A stretch of DNA of 64,000 bases, taken from assembly GCA_947375135.1 (NCBI GenBank), contig CANCER010000001.1, positions 1-64,000 on the forward strand, read 5' to 3'. Source of the DNA: Comamonadaceae bacterium (GTDB taxonomy: Bacteria; Pseudomonadota; Gammaproteobacteria; Burkholderiales; Burkholderiaceae_C). Positions 58,948 to 64,000 of the stretch are shown here, piece after piece. Position numbers and translations under genes: made by a program. The notes beneath the pieces were generated by a model. It worked only from the letters and a program-made list of their open reading frames with translations, ran no database searches and was not told where the DNA came from. Positions within the stretch are counted from its first letter, which is position 1. Every line of letters starts with the position of its first letter.

Positions 58948-60462
58948 ATGACTTTCGCACTGGAAACCGCTGCCAACCCCGAAGGCCTGCGCCGCGTCGC
59001 CATTGATCCGGTCTCGCGCGTGGAAGGCCACGGCAAGGTCACGCTGCTGCTGGATGAGAACAACGTGGTGCAGCAGGCAAGGCTGCACATTGTGGAGTTC
59101 CGGGGTTTTGAGAAGTTCATCGAAGGCCGCCCGTATTGGGAAGTGCCGGTGATGGTGCAGCGCCTGTGCGGCATCTGCCCGGTGTCGCACCACCTGGCTG
59201 CCGCCAAGGCCTTGGACCGCGTGGTGGGCGGCTACCCGGTGCCTGCCAGCGCCGACCGCGTGCGCCGCCTGATGCACTACGGCCAGATGCTGCAGTCCCA
59301 CGCCCTGCACTTTTTTCACCTGTCTTCACCCGACCTGCTGTTCGGCTTTGACGCGGCCGTGGCCCAGCGCAACATCGTCGGCGTGGCGCAGGCCCACCCG
59401 GAGGTGGCCAAGAAGGGCATTCTGCTGCGCAAGTTCGGCCAGGAGGTGATCCGCATCACCGCCGGCAAGCGGGTGCACGGCACCGGTGCGGTGCCCGGCG
59501 GCGTCAACAAGCTGGTGACGCCTGAGGAGCGCGATCTGCTCAAACGCCAGTTGCCGCAAATGCTGGCCTGGGCCCAGGACGCAGTGGACATTGCCAAGCA
59601 GCTGCATGCGCAGAACCGCGCGCTGTACAAGCGCTTCGGCAGCTTTCGCTCCAACCTGATGTCGCTGGTGCGCCCCGACGGCGCCATGGAGCTCTACGAC
59701 GGCGTGCTGCGCGTGCGCGACGACCACGGCCGCATTTTGTTTGACCAGGTGAGCGACCAGAACTACCTGGACCTGATTGAAGAGGAAGTGCGCAACTGGA
59801 GCTATATGAAGTTCCCGCACCTCAAGAGCCTGGGGCGCGAGCGCGGCTGGTACCGCGTGGGCCCGCTGGCCCGGGTGCAGAACTGCGACTTCATCCCCAC
59901 GCCGCGCGCTGAAATCGAACGCCAGGCCTTTGTGGCCTGGGGCGAAGGCGACCTGGTGCATGCCTCGCTGGCCTACCACTGGGCACGCATGATCGAATTG
60001 CTGCATGCGGTGGAAGTCATTTGCGAACTGCTGGACGATCCGGCCTTGCTGAGCGGTGACCTGGTGGCCAGCGGCACGCGCCAGCGCAGCGGTGTGGGCA
60101 TCATCGAAGCGCCGCGCGGAACCTTGATCCACGATTACGACGTGGGCGATGACGATCTGGTCACGCGCTGCAACCTGATCGTCTCCACCACCCACAACAA
60201 CCAGGCCATGAACGAGGCGGTGCGGGCCGTGGCGCGCGACTACCTCAGCGGCCACGCACTCACCGAAGGTCTGCTCAACCACATCGAGGTGGCGATACGC
60301 GCCTACGACCCCTGCCTGTCCTGCGCCACCCACGCGCTGGGCCAGATGCCGCTGGACGTGACCCTGCTGGGGCCGGATGGCGCCGTGCTGGACCGGGTGC
60401 AGAAAGCCTCGGATGGGCAGCTCAACCGGCAGATTGGCAGCGCCATCGGCCTGGAAGCATGA
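58948..60462 (+). CDS. hoxH: NAD-reducing hydrogenase large [NiFe] subunit HoxH
   Basis: The catalytic [NiFe] subunit, splitting or producing H2. It has 504 residues. The first ligand motif is QRLCGICPVSHH, preceded by DPVSRVEGHGKV, and the second is DPCLSCATHALGQMPLDV; all four Ni/Fe Cys are present. About 42 residues follow the expected cleavage point after the His of DPCLSCATH, longer than the extension of about 24 residues in Ralstonia. I chose the ATG at 58948, which has AAGGAA 7 nt upstream; an ATG at 58909 overlapping hoxY would add 13 residues. Maturation needs the protease encoded next and Hyp proteins encoded elsewhere. Confidence 0.96.
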   Translation: MTFALETAANPEGLRRVAIDPVSRVEGHGKVTLLLDENNVVQQARLHIVEFRGFEKFIEGRPYWEVPVMVQRLCGICPVSHHLAAAKALDRVVGGYPVPASADRVRRLMHYGQMLQSHALHFFHLSSPDLLFGFDAAVAQRNIVGVAQAHPEVAKKGILLRKFGQEVIRITAGKRVHGTGAVPGGVNKLVTPEERDLLKRQLPQMLAWAQDAVDIAKQLHAQNRALYKRFGSFRSNLMSLVRPDGAMELYDGVLRVRDDHGRILFDQVSDQNYLDLIEEEVRNWSYMKFPHLKSLGRERGWYRVGPLARVQNCDFIPTPRAEIERQAFVAWGEGDLVHASLAYHWARMIELLHAVEVICELLDDPALLSGDLVASGTRQRSGVGIIEAPRGTLIHDYDVGDDDLVTRCNLIVSTTHNNQAMNEAVRAVARDYLSGHALTEGLLNHIEVAIRAYDPCLSCATHALGQMPLDVTLLGPDGAVLDRVQKASDGQLNRQIGSAIGLEA

Positions 60463-60508
60463 GCCGCGCGGTTCAGTCCCACAACGCGCACCGCATCGGG
60501 CGCACGCT

Positions 60509-60976
60509 GTGAACGCAGCGACGCCGCCCCTGCTGGTGCTGGGCTGGGGCAATCCGAGCCGCGGTGACGATGCCCTGGGGCCGCTGTGCGTGGCCGCCTT
60601 GCAAGACGCCCTGCCCGCGCCGCTCAAAGACCGGGTGGAGTTTCTGGACGACTACCAGTTGCAGATCGAATTTGCGCTGGACCTGGTGGGCCGCGCGCGC
60701 ATTCTGTTCATCGATGCCAGCCTGCGCTGCGCCGCACCCTTCGAAGTGCGCAGCGCGCAGCCGCGCCAGGACAGCACCATCAGCAGCCACGCCCTGTCAC
60801 CGGATGCGCTGCTGCAGGTGTTTGTGGACCTGCAGGGCCACGCGCCACCGCCGGCCACCGTGCTGGCGATACGGGGGGAAGCGTTTGAACTGGGTGCGCC
60901 GCTAAGCGCTGCAGCGCAAGGGCATCTGGCAGCGGCCCTGGCCTGGGCCAGCGTCTGGATACAACAGACGCCTTGA
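60509..60976 (+). CDS. hoxW: Hydrogenase maturation protease (HoxW-like)
   Basis: A 155-residue nickel-dependent endopeptidase that cleaves the C-terminal extension of the large subunit after metal insertion. The N-terminal motif GWGNPSRGDDALGP and the metal-binding Asp in FIDASLRC are typical, with a SHALSPDALL segment corresponding to the conserved His region. The start is a GTG at 60509; no ATG is in frame in the expected region, and there is no good Shine-Dalgarno. It directly follows hoxH, so it most likely processes that subunit. It is convergent with the IclR gene, with 68 bp between stops. Confidence 0.88.
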   Translation: MNAATPPLLVLGWGNPSRGDDALGPLCVAALQDALPAPLKDRVEFLDDYQLQIEFALDLVGRARILFIDASLRCAAPFEVRSAQPRQDSTISSHALSPDALLQVFVDLQGHAPPPATVLAIRGEAFELGAPLSAAAQGHLAAALAWASVWIQQTP

Positions 60977-61044
60977 GACGGCTACGCCGCGAAGGCTGGT
61001 GCTTTGCGGGCCGGGGCAGCGCTTGCAGGGCTGCGGGAAGCGGA

Positions 61045-61881
61045 TCACTCCACCGCGTGACGGTCGGGCCCGGAGGTATAGGCCATGCCCATCTTCACCT
61101 TCACCTCGTTGACGAGTTGCACGAGGCCGGGCCCCAGATCGTTGAGCAAAGTCTCTGGCGGCAGCAGGAAGGAAGGGCCGCCGCAGTTGAAGGCCATCAC
61201 CTTGTCGCCCATAGGCATCTGCAAAGGAACGCCGACGGCGGAGATGCTCTTTTCCCACTCGCCCAGCGATACGCAAAAGCCCAGGTCCTGGTACTGCTTG
61301 AAGGCCTGCTCCACCCCGGCCTTGGTTTGCGGCCACAGCGCCTCATCCTGCAGGCGAATCTGGTCCAGTACAAAGTCGCGCTCCTGCTGCGGCAAGCCGC
61401 ACAGCAAGGCCCGCCCCATGGCCGTCGTTGCAATCGGTATGCGTGAGCCCACATCCAGGCGCAGAGTGACTGCAGAACTGCTGCGGCAAGACTCCACGTA
61501 CACCATGCTGAGCCGGTCGCGCAGCCCGATGGACACGCTGGCACGCGTGCGCTCCGCCAGCTCCCGCATACCGGGGCGTGCCAGTTCCCGCACGTCCAGA
61601 TTCGAGAGCAGCGAATAACCCAGCGACAACACCCCGGACGCCAGTTGGTACTGCCCCCTGTCTGCCGGACTGTCCAGATAGCCGAGCTGGGTCAGCGTGT
61701 AGGTCAGGCGTGTGATGGTGGGCTTGGGCAAGCCGGTGCGTTTGGCCAACTCCGTGTTGGTCAGAAATTTCTCCCCCGGCCGGAAGCTGCGAAGAATCTC
61801 CAGGCCGCGCGCCAGTGCAACGACAAATTGGCGGTCTTTTCCAGTGCTGTCCTCTTCGCGGGTTTCAAGCGTGTCGTCCAT
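61045..61881 (-). CDS. IclR-family transcriptional regulator
   Basis: A 278-residue regulator. Residues about 22-85 form the winged HTH (FVVALARGLEILRSFRPGEKFL, then TELAKRTGLPKPTITRLTYTL), followed by the IclR effector domain with RTRASVSIGLRDRLSMVYVE and RIPIATTAMGRALLCGLP. I use the ATG at 61881. It faces the fatty-acid/aromatic oxidation gene across 234 bp that contain two similar palindromes, so it probably regulates that gene and itself. IclR proteins of this type often respond to acids or CoA precursors in aromatic or dicarboxylate catabolism; the inducer here is unknown. Confidence 0.92.
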   Translation of the reverse strand: MDDTLETREEDSTGKDRQFVVALARGLEILRSFRPGEKFLTNTELAKRTGLPKPTITRLTYTLTQLGYLDSPADRGQYQLASGVLSLGYSLLSNLDVRELARPGMRELAERTRASVSIGLRDRLSMVYVESCRSSSAVTLRLDVGSRIPIATTAMGRALLCGLPQQERDFVLDQIRLQDEALWPQTKAGVEQAFKQYQDLGFCVSLGEWEKSISAVGVPLQMPMGDKVMAFNCGGPSFLLPPETLLNDLGPGLVQLVNEVKVKMGMAYTSGPDRHAVE

Positions 61882-61925
61882 GGGGTTCCCGTATGGTTGG
61901 ATATTCGGCTTTTTGCAAACATTTG

Positions 61926-61940
61926 TTTTGCATAGCAAAA
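61926..61940. promoter_or_regulatory. Candidate IclR operator 1
   Basis: Perfect 15-bp palindrome TTTTGC-ATA-GCAAAA, 44 bp upstream of the iclR-type start. It matches the second palindrome at 62080 in length, spacing and the pattern TTTNGC-AYA-GCNAAA, so both are likely bound by the adjacent IclR regulator. Confidence 0.6.
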
Positions 61941-62079
61941 CAGATCGTAGCCATCTGGGCCATCCGTCGATTCGCCGGAATATCCGATTTTACGAGGGTA
62001 AACGCTATGTTGCGACAAATTATTCACGCAATCGTCCAAAATGTAGTATGGTTCGTCTACTGTTTTTTGCGAACTATTA

Positions 62080-62094
62080 TTTCGCACAGCGAAA
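62080..62094. promoter_or_regulatory. Candidate IclR operator 2
   Basis: Perfect palindrome TTTCGC-ACA-GCGAAA, 21 bp before the hydratase/dehydrogenase ATG and right next to a TATTAT (62075-62080) that may be its -10. Binding here would repress that gene. It shares the TTTNGC-AYA-GCNAAA pattern with the copy near the regulator. Confidence 0.6.
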
Positions 62095-62115
62095 CAACTT
62101 CGAAATGGAATGACT

Positions 62116-64000
62116 ATGCGCCTGGACCGGCCCACCGAGAGCGTTCGCCCTGAACTGCAGGGCAACGTACTTTTGATTGGCATCGACAACCCGCCCGTCA
62201 ACGCACTGGATGTATCCGTGCGCCGCGGCTTGCTGGCTGCTCTGGACCTGGCACAGGCTGACCCGGCGGTGCGTGCGGTGCTCATCCACGGCAGGGGCCG
62301 CAACTTCATTGGCGGGGCTGACATCCGCGAGTTCGGCAAGCCGGCGCAGCAGCCCACGCTGCCGGAGGTGTGCAATGCCATCGAGGCCTGCAGCAAACCG
62401 GTGATTGCAGCCATCCACGGGGCCGCACTGGGTGGCGGCTTGGAAGTGGCGCTGGCAGCGCATTACCGCCTGGCGACAGCTGACGCCAAGCTCGGCCTGC
62501 CCGAGGTGCAACTGGGCCTGATGCCCGGTGCCGGAGGCACGCAACGCGCACCCCGTTTGGTGGGCGCAGAGGCAGCGCTGGGCCTGATGCTCAGCGGGCG
62601 GCACCTCGACGGCACGCAGGCAATGGCCCGGGGCCTGGTGGACCGGCTGGCCACCGGCAACGATGTGTGGGCCGAAGGCCTGGCCTATGCCCGTGAACTG
62701 GTGGCCCGCAATGCACCGGCGCGGCGCACGGCGAATGCAACAGGTCTAGCCGACAAGGCAGCCAGCCAGGCAGCCATCGATGCGGCCCGCGCCAGCGTGC
62801 AAAGCGCGGCCCGGGGCCTGTTCTCGCCCCTGAAGATTGTGGATGCCGTGCAGGCCGCTGTGGACCTGCCCTTCGACGAGGGCCTGCGCACCGAGCGCGC
62901 GCTCTTTTTGCAATGCATGGACAGCCCGCAACGCGCTGGCCTGATCCACGCCTTCTTTGCCGAGAAAGCAGTCCGCAAGGCGCCTGAGGCGCAGGGTGCA
63001 TCAGCCCGTCCCATACGCCACGTCGGTATCGTGGGGGGCGGCACCATGGGTGCGGGCATTGCCGTGGCCTTGCTGGACGCCGGTTTGCCGGTCACGATGG
63101 TGGAACGCGACGAAGCGGCGCTGGCGCGGGGACGCAGCCATATTGAAAAGGCGGTCGACGCGCTCGTGGCCAAGGGCCGCATCAACGTGCAAGCCCGGTC
63201 GGACGCCATGGCCCGCTTCACCGGCAGCTTGACCTACGACGCGCTGGCCACGGCGGACCTGGTCATCGAAGCGGTATTTGAAGACATGGCTGTTAAACAG
63301 GCCGTGTTCGCCGAACTCGACCGCGTGTGCAAACCCGGTGCCGTTCTGGCCACCAACACGTCCTACCTGGACATTGACACCATCGCAGCAGGCATCTCGC
63401 GGCCCGGCGATGTGCTGGGTCTGCACTTTTTCTCACCCGCCCATGTGATGAAGCTTCTGGAAATCGTGGTGGCCCGGCAGACGGCTGCGGATGTGGTGGC
63501 CACGGCCTTTGCACTGGCTGCCACGCTGCGCAAGGTGCCGGTGCGCGCCGGCGTGTGCGACGGCTTCATTGGCAACCGCATCCTGGCAGCCTACCGCCAC
63601 ATCGCCGACTGCCTGGTGGAAGACGGCGCATCCCCCAGCCAGATTGACCGCGCAGCGCGCACCTTCGGCTACCCCATGGGCCCGTTTCAGGTGACGGACC
63701 TCGCCGGTGGCGATATCGGCTGGGCCACACGCAAACGCAAAGCAGCAAGCCGCGACCCGGCGGCACGCTATGTGCACATTGCAGACCGCCTGTGCGAGCG
63801 CGGCTGGTTCGGCCAGAAAACCGGCCGTGGCTACTACCTCTACCCGCAGGGCGCGCGCAGCGGGGTGCCCGATCCCGAGGTCGATGCCATCATCGCAGCG
63901 GAGCGCGCACGCGCAGGGGTTGTGGCAAGGGACTTCACAGACGAGGACATCCTGCGCCGCTACCTGGCTGCCATGGTCAATGAGGGAGCCAATGTCGTGT
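62116..64000 (+). CDS. Enoyl-CoA hydratase / 3-hydroxyacyl-CoA dehydrogenase fusion (5' part, runs off the right edge)
   Basis: At least 628 residues of a two-domain beta-oxidation enzyme like FadB/FadJ. Residues about 1-190 are a crotonase domain with the oxyanion loops GADIREFG and [19 protein letters not shown] and the catalytic Glu region [18 protein letters not shown]. Residues about 295-580 are the NAD-dependent dehydrogenase with [16 protein letters not shown], the NTSYLDI segment and the catalytic [16 protein letters not shown]. It converts trans-2-enoyl-CoA to 3-ketoacyl-CoA. The reading frame is open at 64000. It is probably controlled by the divergent IclR regulator, suggesting a specialised acid rather than general fatty acids. 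Confidence 0.93.
   Translation, partial: MRLDRPTESVRPELQGNVLLIGIDNPPVNALDVSVRRGLLAALDLAQADPAVRAVLIHGRGRNFIGGADIREFGKPAQQPTLPEVCNAIEACSKPVIAAIHGAALGGGLEVALAAHYRLATADAKLGLPEVQLGLMPGAGGTQRAPRLVGAEAALGLMLSGRHLDGTQAMARGLVDRLATGNDVWAEGLAYARELVARNAPARRTANATGLADKAASQAAIDAARASVQSAARGLFSPLKIVDAVQAAVDLPFDEGLRTERALFLQCMDSPQRAGLIHAFFAEKAVRKAPEAQGASARPIRHVGIVGGGTMGAGIAVALLDAGLPVTMVERDEAALARGRSHIEKAVDALVAKGRINVQARSDAMARFTGSLTYDALATADLVIEAVFEDMAVKQAVFAELDRVCKPGAVLATNTSYLDIDTIAAGISRPGDVLGLHFFSPAHVMKLLEIVVARQTAADVVATAFALAATLRKVPVRAGVCDGFIGNRILAAYRHIADCLVEDGASPSQIDRAARTFGYPMGPFQVTDLAGGDIGWATRKRKAASRDPAARYVHIADRLCERGWFGQKTGRGYYLYPQGARSGVPDPEVDAIIAAERARAGVVARDFTDEDILRRYLAAMVNEGANVV

Overview
The window looks like a high-GC chromosomal segment of a purple non-sulfur betaproteobacterium. 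Comamonadaceae, Rhodoferax- or Rubrivivax-like, is my best inference. The basis is a photosynthesis gene cluster in the order bchFNBHLM-lhaA-puhABC-acsF-puhE, with PpsR/PpaA regulators, the aerobic cyclase AcsF and crtIB. No tRNA, rRNA, CRISPR array, integrase or insertion sequence was recognised.

Layout. (1) 1-1551: 5' part of recC, reading off the left edge. (2) 1.7-6.9 kb: an accessory stretch with a dual-specificity-type phosphatase, a small membrane-anchored protein, a protein with an FtsK-gamma-like winged helix joined to an unknown domain, a WYL-domain regulator, a 161-residue conserved hypothetical and an AT-rich GIY-YIG gene. Four copies of one 17-bp palindrome, GGCTCA-N5-TGAGCY, lie between these genes and upstream of recC. 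(3) 7.1-22.9 kb, all minus strand: a secretion/surface locus with a 2024-residue RTX-type protein, a small lipoprotein, a 1459-residue autotransporter, and a type I secretion outer-membrane protein, ABC exporter and adaptor.

(4) 23.2-48.7 kb: the photosynthesis gene cluster. bchI-bchD-bchO runs rightward. bchG-bchP-tspO and ppaA-ppsR run leftward. bchF through crtB run rightward as one tightly packed, often overlapping series. It encodes Mg chelatase (BchHID), Mg-protoporphyrin methyltransferase (BchM), the oxygen-dependent cyclase (AcsF), dark protochlorophyllide reductase (BchLNB), vinyl hydratase (BchF), the tail steps (BchG, BchP), reaction-centre H and assembly factors (PuhA/B/C/E, LhaA), and phytoene synthase/desaturase. 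TGT-N12-ACA PpsR operators sit in front of bchI, bchG and bchF. The puf genes, bchCXYZ, bchE and the remaining crt genes are not in the window.

(5) 48.9-55.7 kb: a GGDEF protein, a secreted DNA/RNA endonuclease, and a likely D-amino-acid/hydroxyproline catabolic group (DadA-like oxidase, TauE/SafE permease, branched-chain amino-acid type binding protein, and a proline-racemase-family enzyme whose two catalytic cysteines are Ser and Thr). (6) 55.8-61.0 kb: hoxFUYH plus a maturation protease, a soluble NAD-reducing [NiFe] hydrogenase. (7) 61.0-64.0 kb: an IclR regulator divergent from a two-domain enoyl-CoA hydratase/3-hydroxyacyl-CoA dehydrogenase that runs off the right edge, with two matching palindromes between them.

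The most interesting unexplained signals are the four-copy palindrome around the WYL/recC/phosphatase region, the seven-module non-canonical repeat of the RTX protein in a mixed type I plus autotransporter locus, and the Ser/Thr proline-racemase homologue.
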